A stretch of 64,000 nucleotides of DNA, from the NCBI RefSeq assembly GCF_009696275.1, contig NZ_VUMI01000001.1, positions 124,001 through 188,000 on the forward strand, given 5' to 3'. Positions 52,755 to 61,963 of this stretch are shown in pieces; the stretch's first letter is position 1, and each line of letters begins with the position of its first letter. The translations under genes were made by a program, and so were the position numbers. Under the pieces are notes generated by a model. The model was not told the DNA's origin and made no database searches. It was given only the letters and a program-made list of their open reading frames with translations. Source of the stretch: Eisenbergiella porci. Lineage in GTDB: Bacteria; Bacillota; Clostridia; Lachnospirales; Lachnospiraceae.

Positions 52755-54904
52755 TCCGTCAGATCCCCCCATATGAGAAAAATAGGATTCTGCGCCTTCA
52801 GCATATGCAGTCCGCCTATCGGCTGCAGCCCTGTCACGGCAATCTGGCAGGCGCCTGCGTTCTGTAAACGGAAGCTTTCCACGCAGCCAAGCGCCTCCGA
52901 TACGGTTTCCAGCGTCACGGCGCTCAGGCAAATCCGCATGGGCTTCTTCTTTTGCCGCAGCGCTTCCAGGATACCGGAAAGCCTTCCTTTGGTGCCGCCG
53001 ATGAAAACAGCGTCCGGCGCGGGCAGCCCTTCCAGAACCTGGGGCGCCATCCCTTCCACTGCAGTCAGATTGCGGCAGCCAAATTTCTCCCCGTTACGGC
53101 GTATCAGTTCAATGCCCTCCGGATCGCATTCTACGGCGTATACCCGTCCTTTTCCGGCGGCCAGCGCCAGTTCCACGGAAACAGAGCCGGTCCCTGCCCC
53201 ACAATCATAGACGATATCCTCTTCTTTTACCGAAAGCTTGCTCAATATGACGGAACGCACCTCGCTTTTGGTCATAGGCACCCTGCCGCGCAGAAAGCTT
53301 TCCTCAGGGATTCCCGTGACAGGAAACCGGCCGTACCTGTCATTGATTAAAAAGAGTACGGTAAGCCCGTCCTTCCCTTCGCGGCGGTACTCCCTGGCCG
53401 GATATTTACGGATGGTTTCCCCCGGGCCTGAAAGATTGGTTCCCTCATACACCAGGGTATCCCCCAGGCCGCCTGCCGTCAGCTCTGCGCAGATTTCCCC
53501 GGTCTGCCCTTCCGTCAGGACAAAGGTTTTCCGGTGGCCTGCTACAGCGGCCAGAAGATTCTCTTCTTTCCCATGGCAGCTTAAAATCTTTGCATCCTCC
53601 CAGGAAATCTGCAGTCTGGATGCGAAATAGGACAGGGAGGAAATTCCGGGCTCCACATGGATTGTGACCTCCCGCCGGCCTTTCATCTGTTCCCGGTAAG
53701 CCTCCAATGCCTGCAGAAGCTTCTTCGTCCCGCTGTAAAAACCGCTGTCGCCCGACATCAGCACAGCCGTCTGTGCTTCCCCGCTCTCCTCGATTGCCCG
53801 GCAGATGATGTCCGGCTCCCAGGCACAAAGAACCCGCCTGCGGTTCTCCGTTCCCTCCGTAAGCCCGCAGGCGTCCAGCATTCTTCCGGCGCCCGCCACC
53901 AGGCCGGCCCGGGAAAGCAGCTTTTTTACGCCCTCAGTCATGCTGTCTGCAGAGCCCATGCCGATTCCCAGGATGCTGATGTTCTGCCGGAGGCAGGGAA
54001 CGGTGTTCCCACCGCCGTTTTGGAGCAGCGCCTTCACTTCCTCCACTGAACAGCCCTCTTCCTCCACTGGCCGCTTTACCACAACTACGGCCGCGCCTGC
54101 TCTTCTCGCACCGCGCAGTTTTTCCGGGAAGCCTCCCGCGGCCCCGGATTCCTTGGTCAGCAAGATCCGGGCATTCGTTTCACGCAGCATGGCATAATTC
54201 ATCTCTTCGGAAAAAGGACCCTGCATACAGATAATATGTCTCCCGGAAAGTCCCATTTCCATGCATTTTTGCACCATTTCAGGCTGCGGCAGGATTCTTG
54301 CAAAAATACGCTTGGCAAACCCGGGCAGCCCCCGCAGCGCTTCCAGCTCCTTGCTTCCTGTGGTAACAAGTATGCTGCCTTCCATTTTTTCCAGCAGCTT
54401 TGCGGCCTCTTCCATGCTGTCCGCTTCCGTCAGCATGCGGCTTTCTTCCTGGCCGCCGATTTTCTGCGTTATATCGGTTAGCCCTGCGGTTGTTGTCAGC
54501 CCTGTGGTTTTTTCAGGCTCCGCGGTTTTTTCAGGCCCTGCGGTCTTTTCTGCCGCCGTAGCCGTTTCCGCCCCGTTTTTTTCTTTCCCGCAGGATTCCC
54601 GCACAACACGGATATAAGGAAGGTTTAAAAACCCGCAGGCGGCGCGTATATTTTCCGTGGCCAGCCTGGCGTACGGATGGGTGGCATCTATCACCAGCTG
54701 GGGACGGAAGGAACTTAATTTTTCTTCCATCTGCGCCCGATCCAGAGCGCCGGTGCAGATTTCCATATTTTCCCCGGAAGGAAGCAGCTGCTCTCCATAG
54801 GACGTGGTCACGCAGACGCAGGCCGTAATATTTTTTTCTGACAGGAATTCGCACAGCAGCCTTCCTTCCGTGGTTCCTGCAAACAGCATCACCTTCTGTA
54901 TCAT
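52751..54904 (-). CDS. cbiJ-cbiE-cbiT: Fusion CbiJ-CbiE-CbiT (precorrin-6A reductase and precorrin-6Y/7 methyltransferases)
   Basis: The start at 54904 follows from an ATGA overlap with cbiH and gives 717 residues. Residues 1-290 are a CobK/CbiJ reductase (MLFAGTTEGRLLCEFL, DATHPYAR). They carry an inserted Thr/Glu/Pro-rich low-complexity stretch at about 120-160 (EKTAGPEKTAEPEKTTG). Residues 300-500 are CbiE (GIGMGSADSMTEGVKKLL). Residues 510-717 are CbiT, with SAM motif VYDCGAGTGSVSVELA. One chain thus covers C-19/C-18 reduction, C-5/C-15 methylation and decarboxylation. CbiE-CbiT fusions are known (CobL); adding CbiJ is less usual. Confidence 0.93.
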   Translation of the reverse strand: MIQKVMLFAGTTEGRLLCEFLSEKNITACVCVTTSYGEQLLPSGENMEICTGALDRAQMEEKLSSFRPQLVIDATHPYARLATENIRAACGFLNLPYIRVVRESCGKEKNGAETATAAEKTAGPEKTAEPEKTTGLTTTAGLTDITQKIGGQEESRMLTEADSMEEAAKLLEKMEGSILVTTGSKELEALRGLPGFAKRIFARILPQPEMVQKCMEMGLSGRHIICMQGPFSEEMNYAMLRETNARILLTKESGAAGGFPEKLRGARRAGAAVVVVKRPVEEEGCSVEEVKALLQNGGGNTVPCLRQNISILGIGMGSADSMTEGVKKLLSRAGLVAGAGRMLDACGLTEGTENRRRVLCAWEPDIICRAIEESGEAQTAVLMSGDSGFYSGTKKLLQALEAYREQMKGRREVTIHVEPGISSLSYFASRLQISWEDAKILSCHGKEENLLAAVAGHRKTFVLTEGQTGEICAELTAGGLGDTLVYEGTNLSGPGETIRKYPAREYRREGKDGLTVLFLINDRYGRFPVTGIPEESFLRGRVPMTKSEVRSVILSKLSVKEEDIVYDCGAGTGSVSVELALAAGKGRVYAVECDPEGIELIRRNGEKFGCRNLTAVEGMAPQVLEGLPAPDAVFIGGTKGRLSGILEALRQKKKPMRICLSAVTLETVSEALGCVESFRLQNAGACQIAVTGLQPIGGLHMLKAQNPIFLIWGDLTE

Positions 54905-55662
54905 GTTCTCTCCTGCGCGGCCGCCGCTTCTTCTTCCAGGCGGTATCCTCTGGGCGTTACCATTTTGCCGTGAATATTCCTGGTATGGCTGTTTCCGATA
55001 AAAACTGTGGTAAACATATCCACCTGGGTATCCCTCAGCTCTTCCAGGGTGAGCACCGCAGCTCCCTCCCCTTCCCGGCCTATGTTCTTCACACAGCCGC
55101 ACACGGTGTCCGGGGAAAGATATTCCAGCGCTATTTCACAGGCCATGCGCAGATAATCGCCTCTTTTTCTGCTGGATGGATTATAAATACAGATTACGGT
55201 GTCACTTTGTGCGGCGCAGCGGATCCTCTTTTTTATCACTTCTATAGGGGTGAGCAGATCGCTGAGGCTGACCGTAAGAAAATCATGAGACAGCGGCGCA
55301 CCCAGCAGCGCGCCCCCGCTGGCTGCCGCCGTTACTCCCGGAATCACCCGTATCCGCTTCAGCAGCGTTTTGTCCCGGGCCGTCAGTTCATATACCAGGC
55401 TTGCCATGCCGTAAATTCCGCTGTCACCGCTGCATACCAGCGCCACCTTTCTGCCGTCCTCTTCCTTTTGGATGGCAAGAAGACACCGCTCTTTTTCCTG
55501 CTTCATGGCCGTTGCCAGAAATTCCTTTTCTGGAAACCAGGGACGGATCAGATCCACATAGGTGGTATAGCCCACAATCAGATCGCTGTCCTCCAGCGCC
55601 CGGACAGCTTCCACAGTCATGGTTTCATAGCCCCCCGGGCCAAAGCCTACTATATATAACAT
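54901..55662 (-). CDS. cbiH: Cobalt-precorrin-3 C17-methyltransferase CbiH
   Basis: The 253-residue SAM-dependent enzyme of the tetrapyrrole methylase family begins LYIVGFGPGGYETMT. It has VALVCSGDSGIYGMA and PGVTAAASGGALLGAPL, all typical of CbiH/CobJ. It methylates C-17 and helps ring contraction in the anaerobic path. It lies 15 bp after cbiG, whose product acts on the resulting lactone. Confidence 0.95.
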   Translation of the reverse strand: MLYIVGFGPGGYETMTVEAVRALEDSDLIVGYTTYVDLIRPWFPEKEFLATAMKQEKERCLLAIQKEEDGRKVALVCSGDSGIYGMASLVYELTARDKTLLKRIRVIPGVTAAASGGALLGAPLSHDFLTVSLSDLLTPIEVIKKRIRCAAQSDTVICIYNPSSRKRGDYLRMACEIALEYLSPDTVCGCVKNIGREGEGAAVLTLEELRDTQVDMFTTVFIGNSHTRNIHGKMVTPRGYRLEEEAAAAQERT

Positions 55663-55677
55663 CGTTTCCTCTCCTTT

Positions 55678-56790
55678 TCAGTTACCTTTATCATTTCTGT
55701 AAAAACGGATAACCGGCATACGCTGCGCCGCCGCTATGGTAATGCCCCCGGCCGCCTGCCTGGGCACAAGGAGCCTTCCGCCGCCGCTTCCCAGAACCGC
55801 CGCCCGTTCACAGACATTATCCACACCCACCGTTTTCCTGACGAACCCGGACGCTTCAAACTTCCCAGGAACCGCCTCCAGCTCCTGTGCGGTAAACGTA
55901 AGGAAGGGCGCCCTTTCCACAAATGCCAGCTCCAGGATACCAGCCTCCTTTTCCTTCAGGCTGATGGAGGCGAAACGGGCAATCCGCCTTTTATCCAGAT
56001 CGAATTTCTGAAATACCGTCTGCAGAAATTCTGAAAGTTCCGCCCCGCTCCTTCCCTTTCTGCAGCCGATACCCACTGTCAGATCTTTCGGGATCAGCCG
56101 GCAGGTAACCGGGAAGCGGACGGCCTGGGGCTGCGCTCCAATAACAATGCCGCATTCCGGCAGGCCGCTGTCTCCTTTTTCCCCTTCTTCTGCGAAACGG
56201 GGCCGCAGCAGGCCATCCACGCCCTTTTCACACGGCACAATCAGTTCCGGCAGCTCGCCCTCCCAGGGCAGTTCACTGTAAAACCCCACCTTTTCCCCAT
56301 GCAGAAGCCTGCCGGAGACTTCCTTTATCCGCTCCCGTTTTTCAATAAAAAGCCCGTTATCCCTAGCAAAAAGATCCACCGCAAATACGCCGTTTAAATC
56401 CGTCGCGGTGGTAATCACCGGCTCTGCGCCTGTGAGCAGGGCAACCTGTCGGCACCAGTCGTTACCGCCTCCCAGATGCCCGGACAGCAGGGAAACCACA
56501 TGCACCGCATGTTCATCCATCACCAGCACCGCCGGATCCCGATCCTTTTCTTTCAGAAAAGGCGCTATGGCACGCACGGCGATTCCTGCGGCACCGATAA
56601 AGATAAGAAGCCCACAGGAAGAAAACAGGGCTTCCGTCAGGCTGCTCACCTCCCGGAATGCCGTCTGTCCCTCCAGCACGTATTTATAAAAAGAATAGCC
56701 TGTACAGGAGAGTTTTTTGCGCAGCAGGCCAGCCAGTTCCCTGTTTTTCAGGGCTCCCCTTGCCGTAAAGGAAATAATCGCCGCTTTCAT
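55678..56790 (-). CDS. cbiG: Cobalt-precorrin-5A hydrolase CbiG
   Basis: This 370-residue protein has an N-terminal CbiG domain with IFIGAAGIAVRAIAPFL and LSGHLGGGNDW, a mid domain, and a C-terminal domain starting VGIGCRKG and ending with a GGRLLVPRQ piece. It opens the delta-lactone of cobalt-precorrin-5A and releases acetaldehyde. It overlaps the end of cbiF by one base. Confidence 0.94.
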   Translation of the reverse strand: MKAAIISFTARGALKNRELAGLLRKKLSCTGYSFYKYVLEGQTAFREVSSLTEALFSSCGLLIFIGAAGIAVRAIAPFLKEKDRDPAVLVMDEHAVHVVSLLSGHLGGGNDWCRQVALLTGAEPVITTATDLNGVFAVDLFARDNGLFIEKRERIKEVSGRLLHGEKVGFYSELPWEGELPELIVPCEKGVDGLLRPRFAEEGEKGDSGLPECGIVIGAQPQAVRFPVTCRLIPKDLTVGIGCRKGRSGAELSEFLQTVFQKFDLDKRRIARFASISLKEKEAGILELAFVERAPFLTFTAQELEAVPGKFEASGFVRKTVGVDNVCERAAVLGSGGGRLLVPRQAAGGITIAAAQRMPVIRFYRNDKGN

Positions 56791-57563
56791 TATGTATTCC
56801 CGTCCTCTCCCTTGCGCGCCTGCCTGAATTCCGTGGAAAAATCAGCTGCATACAGGCGGGAAAGCTCATAATCCGAACCCAGGACCTCTCCCACAACAAT
56901 CAGCGCCGTTTTCCGGACGCCGGCTGCTTCGGCAAGCTCCGGCAGCTGCTTCAATGTACCGCGCAGGATTTTTTCATCCTCCCAGGTCACCTTGTAGCAG
57001 ACCGCGCAGGGGGTATCCGGGGAAAGGCCGCCCGCCAGAAGCTCTTCCCTTACCTGCTTTAAAAGGCCGGTGCTCAGGAAAAGGACAAGAGTGCTTCCAT
57101 GGGCTGCCAGGCTTCTCAGCCGTTCCCTCTCCGGCACCGGGGTACGTCCCTCCATCCGGGTGATGATCACCGTCTGAGAGACGCCGGGAAGCGTATACTC
57201 CGCCTGCAGGGAGGCCGCAGCGCCGCAAAAGCTACTGACGCCAGGACAGACCTCAAAGGCTATGCCGGCTTCTTCCAGCCGATCCATCTGTTCCCGGATG
57301 GCTCCATACAGGCTGGGATCCCCGGTGTGCAGGCGGACGATGGTTTTTCCTTCCCGTTCGCCCTGCACCATGACCTCCACCACTTCCTCCAGCGTCATGA
57401 CGGCGCTGTTGTAAATCAGACAGCACGCAGGCGCCGCCTTCAGCAGCTGCGCATTCACCAGGGAGCCTGCATAAATAATAATATCCGCCCGTTTCAGCAG
57501 TTCCTGCCCCCGGACTGTAATTAAATCCGGCGCTCCCGGACCTGCTCCCACAAAATATACCAT
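56790..57563 (-). CDS. cbiF: Cobalt-precorrin-4 C11-methyltransferase CbiF
   Basis: The 257-residue tetrapyrrole methylase has YFVGAGPGAPDLITVRG at the start, then IVRLHTGDPSLYGAIREQMD and VSSFCGAAASLQAEYTLPG, as in CbiF/CobM. It transfers a methyl group from SAM to C-11. The C-terminus extends normally past the family end. It lies 50 bp after cbiD. Confidence 0.95.
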   Translation of the reverse strand: MVYFVGAGPGAPDLITVRGQELLKRADIIIYAGSLVNAQLLKAAPACCLIYNSAVMTLEEVVEVMVQGEREGKTIVRLHTGDPSLYGAIREQMDRLEEAGIAFEVCPGVSSFCGAAASLQAEYTLPGVSQTVIITRMEGRTPVPERERLRSLAAHGSTLVLFLSTGLLKQVREELLAGGLSPDTPCAVCYKVTWEDEKILRGTLKQLPELAEAAGVRKTALIVVGEVLGSDYELSRLYAADFSTEFRQARKGEDGNT

Positions 57564-57613
57564 ATCCTTCTACCTCTCCATTGGTTTTCGCATCATTTTG
57601 TTCCTGGTTCCGT

Positions 57614-58762
57614 TTACTGCGGTTCCCGTCCGTTTTCCTGCTGCAGCCGGGAAAGCAGGCTGTCCGCTCCGGGCGTTTTCCCCAGGATACCGAATTTATT
57701 GGAAAAAACCACCGCTTCTGTCTGTATGCTTCCGCCGGTGCGGTGTTCCAGATGGCCCGCTATTTTTTCCAGCAGGATCGCCATGGTTTCTTCAAAAGGG
57801 CCTTTTCCCCGGAGGATTTCCAACGCCTCCTCCGTCGTATTGGAGCGCAGCAGCGCCGCTGCCGTCCCTGCCTCGCCCCCGGCCAGAATCGCACAGGAAG
57901 CAAGGGTTTCCAGACGGGCATCCGCCCAGCGGGAATGGGTGTTCATTACGCCGGCTCCCAGTTTCACCAGCTTGCCGATATGCCCTACCAGGAGAACGCT
58001 TTCAAAACCGGTTTCCACGGCCTTATCCAGAGCTTCCCCGATATAATTGCTGCATTTCACGCTTTTTTCCTGATCCAGATGCAGCGCTTCCTTCAGAAAA
58101 TCCATTCCGTAGTTTCCCGGGGTGAGAATGATTTTTTTCCATCCCTGCGCCGCCCTCTGCTTCATTTCCACTTCAATGGTGTCAAGCAGCGCCGCCTCGC
58201 TCATAGGCTCCACAATCCCCGTGGTTCCCAGGATGGAAAGCCCGCCCTCAATTCCCAGCCTGGGGTTGAAGGTTCTGCCGGCAAGTCTCACGCCCTCCGG
58301 TATGGAAATCAGGACACGGATGCCGCCGGTATAGCCGTACTGCGCGCAGATATCCTCCACCGCCCGGGTTATCATCCGCCGCGGCACTGTATTGATGGCG
58401 GCCTCCCCCACCGGCTGATCCAGCCCGGGGAGCGTGACTCTGCCTACGCCTGTGCCGCCTTCCAGCCGGAAACCATCCTCTGCTTTTTCCACGGAAGCAA
58501 AAATAAGGATCCCGTTGGTAATATCCGGATCGTCTCCGCTGTCCTTTCGTATGGCGCAGGATACCCGTTCCTTTTCCTGTAAAATTTCTTCCACATCCAG
58601 AAGAAGCTTCTGGCCGGACGGCGTCACAAGCTCCACGGTTTCCGTCCTTTGCCCGCCAAGCAGCATTTGCGCCGCCGCCTTTGCGGCCGCTGCCGCGCAG
58701 GATCCGGTGGTATAGCCGCATCTTAGCTTCTTCCTGTTTTTATATACATATTGTTCCAGCAA
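57614..58762 (-). CDS. cbiD: Cobalt-precorrin-5B C1-methyltransferase CbiD
   Basis: The 382-residue protein has the family opening LRCGYTTGSCAAAAAKAAA, then GVGRVTLPGLDQPVGEAAIN and GTTGIVEPMSEAAL. It methylates C-1 in the anaerobic pathway and its presence separates this route from the oxygen-dependent one. It is second in the operon, 20 bp after the CbiK-CbiL fusion gene. Confidence 0.96.
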   Translation of the reverse strand: MLEQYVYKNRKKLRCGYTTGSCAAAAAKAAAQMLLGGQRTETVELVTPSGQKLLLDVEEILQEKERVSCAIRKDSGDDPDITNGILIFASVEKAEDGFRLEGGTGVGRVTLPGLDQPVGEAAINTVPRRMITRAVEDICAQYGYTGGIRVLISIPEGVRLAGRTFNPRLGIEGGLSILGTTGIVEPMSEAALLDTIEVEMKQRAAQGWKKIILTPGNYGMDFLKEALHLDQEKSVKCSNYIGEALDKAVETGFESVLLVGHIGKLVKLGAGVMNTHSRWADARLETLASCAILAGGEAGTAAALLRSNTTEEALEILRGKGPFEETMAILLEKIAGHLEHRTGGSIQTEAVVFSNKFGILGKTPGADSLLSRLQQENGREPQ

Positions 58763-58782
58763 TGCCTTTCCCTTCTCCGTGC

Positions 58783-60264
58783 TCAGTTTGGCTGCGGACG
58801 GATAATAATCGTGGTAAAATAGCTGCTCTTTTCCTCCGCCGCTGCGGCAGAGGCCTGTACGAAGCGCTCTCCCGGCAGTCCGCAGTCGCTGGCAATCAGG
58901 GCGTCATTTACCAGCCCGTTCTCATGCAGATACTGCCGGATCTTTCCCAGCTTACCGCCGCTTTTCATCAGCACCTTGGTGCCCTGAAGGGGGAGATAGC
59001 TTTCCAAATCCCCGCATCCTGCCGGGATTACCATTAACGGCTGGGTGCCGGAAACCAGAGGTTTTCCGGTTTTCGCCGCAATGTCGCAGAAGGAGGGAAC
59101 CCCTGCGCATACTCTCACCGGGAAGCCCGCCTGCGCCGCTTTCCGGGCCACATAGGAAAAAGTGGAATAGATGGAAATATCCCCGATATTCAGCATTGCC
59201 ACATTCAGCCCGTCCTTCAGGTACGCGGCAAGCTGTCCGGCAATTTTCTCATAGTTATCTTCCAGCACCTGTCTGTCACGGGACATGGGAAAATCCGTAT
59301 AAACGATCTGTTTTCCCGTTAAATCCGCCGCCTGCCTTGCAATGGAGAGCGCCAGGGTATTTTCCCCTTTGGTGCGGGGAACCGCCAGCACCGGGCATTC
59401 CTGTATGAGCCGGACGGCCTTCAGCGTAAGCAGCTCCGGATCCCCCGGCCCTACGCTCACTCCGTAAAGGACGCCCCGGCAGGCTTCCTCCAGCTGCTTC
59501 AGATGTCTTACATAAAGGCTCCTGATCTCCGGGTATTCCCCCATCCCTTTTACTATGCAGCGTACCTCAAAGCCTTTTCCCTTCAGGACGCTTTTCCAGC
59601 TGCCTTCCTGCGCGCCCGCCATATCCGTATGGGCATGGTCTCCTGCCACAAGCATCAGGGGTGTCAGCACCGCCCTTTTAAAACCGCTCTTTTCCAGCTG
59701 ACTTGTCACGTCCTCCAGATCGGGCTTCGCTTCCACGGTTCCCAGGAATACGTCCCCGCACTCCATCTGTGCCCACAGCTCCTGCAGCCTGGTATAAACC
59801 ACATTATTTTCATGCTGGGAGCCATGTCCCATCAGGACCAGGGCTTCGCCCTCTTCTCTTGGAAAATGATTGGCATAAAAATCTGCAACTCTGTGCAGAT
59901 CCTCCTCCGTATGCAATAGCGGCGCGCCGATGTCCATCCGGCGAAAGCTTCCGCGCAGGACCTCCGCCTGGGCGCACAGCTTTTCATACTCTTCTCCCGC
60001 CAGTAAATGGGTGGGCTGGATAAGAACCTCCTCAATCCCATCCGCCGCCAGTTCCCGCAGCGCGTCCTGCACATCCGGGATATGTACTCCCCGCTCTTCC
60101 CAGATCCGCATGATAACGGAACTGGTAAACGCCCTTTTCACCGGCATTCCGGGAAAATTCTCCGCAAAATCCTCTTCCAGCGCCCCTATGGTCTGCCTGC
60201 AGCTGTCTTCATAGCTTATGCCGAAGCTGACTGCCAAAATTCCTCTTTTTCTTATTTTCTCCAA
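58783..60264 (-). CDS. cbiK-cbiL: Fusion CbiK (cobaltochelatase) - CbiL (precorrin-2 C20-methyltransferase)
   Basis: This 493-residue protein joins two enzymes. Residues 1-260 are an anaerobic sirohydrochlorin cobaltochelatase of the CbiK type, with metal-binding His147 in LMGHGSQHEN and His210/His212 in AGDHAHTDM. Residues 265-493 are CbiL/CobI, with VSVGPGDPELLTLKAV, LNIGDISIYSTFSYV and GVPSFCDIAA. It inserts cobalt and then methylates C-20, the first two steps of the pathway. It is the first gene after the riboswitch. The fusion should channel cobalt-factor II between active sites; this is inference. Confidence 0.95.
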   Translation of the reverse strand: MEKIRKRGILAVSFGISYEDSCRQTIGALEEDFAENFPGMPVKRAFTSSVIMRIWEERGVHIPDVQDALRELAADGIEEVLIQPTHLLAGEEYEKLCAQAEVLRGSFRRMDIGAPLLHTEEDLHRVADFYANHFPREEGEALVLMGHGSQHENNVVYTRLQELWAQMECGDVFLGTVEAKPDLEDVTSQLEKSGFKRAVLTPLMLVAGDHAHTDMAGAQEGSWKSVLKGKGFEVRCIVKGMGEYPEIRSLYVRHLKQLEEACRGVLYGVSVGPGDPELLTLKAVRLIQECPVLAVPRTKGENTLALSIARQAADLTGKQIVYTDFPMSRDRQVLEDNYEKIAGQLAAYLKDGLNVAMLNIGDISIYSTFSYVARKAAQAGFPVRVCAGVPSFCDIAAKTGKPLVSGTQPLMVIPAGCGDLESYLPLQGTKVLMKSGGKLGKIRQYLHENGLVNDALIASDCGLPGERFVQASAAAAEEKSSYFTTIIIRPQPN

Positions 60265-60343
60265 TGTCCTTCTCCATCCCCGTGAGCGACCGGAAGTTTC
60301 TTAAAAGCTGCTGTTAAGCACGTACAGCCGCGCAAAACAGCCA

Positions 60344-60393
60344 TAAAAAAAGTACCGTTTTCTGCCGCCTCCACGCGCGCAAAAACCGGTACT
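60344..60393 (-). terminator. Riboswitch expression-platform terminator
   Basis: AGTACCGGTTTTTGC and GCAGAAAACGGTACT form a stem of about 14 bp on the minus strand. Seven T follow at 60350-60344. It lies 80 bp before the cbiK-cbiL start and about 90 bp after the B12 box, so it is the likely switch point for transcription. Confidence 0.85.
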
Positions 60394-60481
60394 AAAAAGC
60401 AGGCCTTTCATCCTTCTCAGATAAAAAAGCACTTCCTTTTGCACCCGGCCATCGCTCGTAACCGATGCATTCTTCATGAAG

Positions 60482-60690
60482 GGCAGGTCTTCTGGCTTCG
60501 GAGTCCTTACCGTATCTTTCCTTCCCGGTTTCCCAGTGGAGTTGTGTAACACCAAAATCCCCATGGATTTATGGATTACGTTTTCTGTAAGATACGGCTC
60601 GTCCGTTACAGCGGCGGGACCGCAGGGGAATTACACCCCTTTCCCTATTATCCCCGGAGCACGGCTGCTGCCGTCCGGGGCACCTCTTCA
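60482..60690 (-). ncRNA. Cobalamin riboswitch aptamer
   Basis: On the minus strand the conserved elements appear in order: AGGTGCC near the 5' end, GATAATAGGGAA, CTGCGGTCCCGCCGCTGTAA (conserved core), CCACTGGGAAACCGGGAAGG and the B12 box AGCCAGAAGACCTGCC ending near 60482. Adenosylcobalamin binding would favour the downstream terminator and switch the operon off. A perfect GCCTGACA/TGTCAGGC hairpin precedes the aptamer at 60713-60739. Confidence 0.96.
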
Positions 60691-60811
60691 TTTTCTCTTA
60701 TTCCCGCCGGATGCCTGACATACAAAACTTCTGTCAGGCCGCCGCGGGGAAACTACCCGTGCTTCCATGCATGCCGCATCTGCGGCCGGGTATTTCACTG
60801 CATTACTTCGT

Positions 60812-60840
60812 ATTATATACGACTGCCGCCCATGCCGCAA
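60812..60840 (-). promoter_or_regulatory. Promoter of the cobalamin operon
   Basis: On the minus strand TTGCGG (60840-60835), a 17-bp spacer and TATAAT (60817-60812) make a good sigma-A promoter. The leader to cbiK-cbiL is about 540 nt and contains the riboswitch. Confidence 0.8.
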
Positions 60841-60932
60841 TCCTTTCTTTAAACTTTTTTCTTGTACTTTTTGCAACAGGGGTAACCTTTCACTCCCAAT
60901 ATTTTCCGTATGCCCGCGTTATTTTACGGTTT

Positions 60933-61655
60933 TTACAAAATTTCCGCATTCAAAAACTCTTTTCTTAATCTGTCCCTTTGCGCTTCCTCCGGTATTGGAA
61001 ACGCCAGTGGTATCTGTTCCTCAAAATCCGGCAAAAGCTCCCGCATCCCTTTCTGTACTTTTGGCGTTAAGTACTGGGCCTCAATTAAAATTCCCTTTGC
61101 CACTATCAGATAATCTATTATTCTGCCCATATATTCCTGAACGATAGGTGCATATTCCCTGTCCTGCGCCAGGTTCGTTGTTTCATCCTCCAGCCGGAAC
61201 AATACCTTTTCTCCTGAAAACGGATAATATGAAAACCGGAAGGCTCTGTCACTTATGATTTTTACGCTATCGCAGAATTCACTGAACAGTTCTTTTCTCT
61301 GAAAAGTTACATCCTTCATCATCTGAATCATGGATCTTGAACAGGCGAACGTATACTGTCCGGTGGCTTCCTGCAATACGGTTGCCGGAATATCAAGATT
61401 GCTGACAAGCATATCACTGTGAACCTTCTCCGGTATCCGGCCCTGATCCATTAGAAGCATAGGGATGCCCAACTGCGCCTTATAAGGAAACGGCCCTTTC
61501 TGTCTCATATAATAATCATTACAAAGATCTCCATGATCCGCACTGAATATCATCAGCGTATTTTCCATACAGCCCTTGCTTTCCAGATAATCTAAAATTC
61601 TGCCGATTTGTCTGTCAATTTCAATTTGATCTGCCTTCGGTATAGCACAAATGTA
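60933..61655 (-). pseudogene. Sulfatase, C-terminal fragment
   Basis: The frame is open from about 61680 down to 60933 but has no proper start and no N-terminal catalytic domain. Readable parts are KADQIEIDRQIGRILDYLES and ENTLMIFSADHGDLCNDYYM, the typical middle of type I sulfatases (TxTIxxSDHGD). The Cys/Ser that becomes formylglycine is missing. An internal ATG at 61568 could give a 211-residue protein, but it would not be an active sulfatase. It sits next to a solute-binding-protein remnant, so a former sulfated-glycan uptake locus is likely. Confidence 0.8.
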
Positions 61656-61703
61656 TCCGGAACAAAATCCAACCTTTCATTCCGGATACATTTTTTATAT
61701 ATT

Positions 61704-61880
61704 TTATTGCCTTGCGTCCAATACTTCCTGATAAATTTCCAGCATACGATTAACTCCCACGGCATTTAATTCGGCAAGATAATTGTCCCACACTGAATCT
61801 ATATCCGTGTCGCCAAGTATCATTTCCACCATTTTTTCTTCCACATAGCTGTCAACAGCTGTTTTCAACGTCAGAATTAT
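61704..61880 (-). pseudogene. Extracellular solute-binding protein, C-terminal fragment
   Basis: An open stretch of about 55 codons ends at the TAA at 61706-61704. It contains DSVWDNYLAELNAVGVNRML and then EIYQEVLDARQ. This is the usual C-terminal helix region of family 1 sugar-binding lipoproteins (WdxYVxxLNxMGLxxYLxIYQ). No start or N-terminal domain is present. Confidence 0.65.
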
Positions 61881-61963
61881 TATGCTGCCTCGTATTCTTA
61901 TGATTTCTGCTTAAGATCTTTCCATAAAAAAAGCCTGGATTCAGACTCTTTTTTATGGCTTCA

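Noticed and set aside
57581-58582. Plus-strand 333-codon ORF opposite cbiD
   Set aside because: Shadow of cbiD; no recognisable family and no ribosome site.
60301-60564. Minus-strand ORF of 87 codons in the cobalamin leader
   Set aside because: It lies across the riboswitch B12-box end and its terminator. The amino-acid sequence looks random and no ribosome site precedes it.
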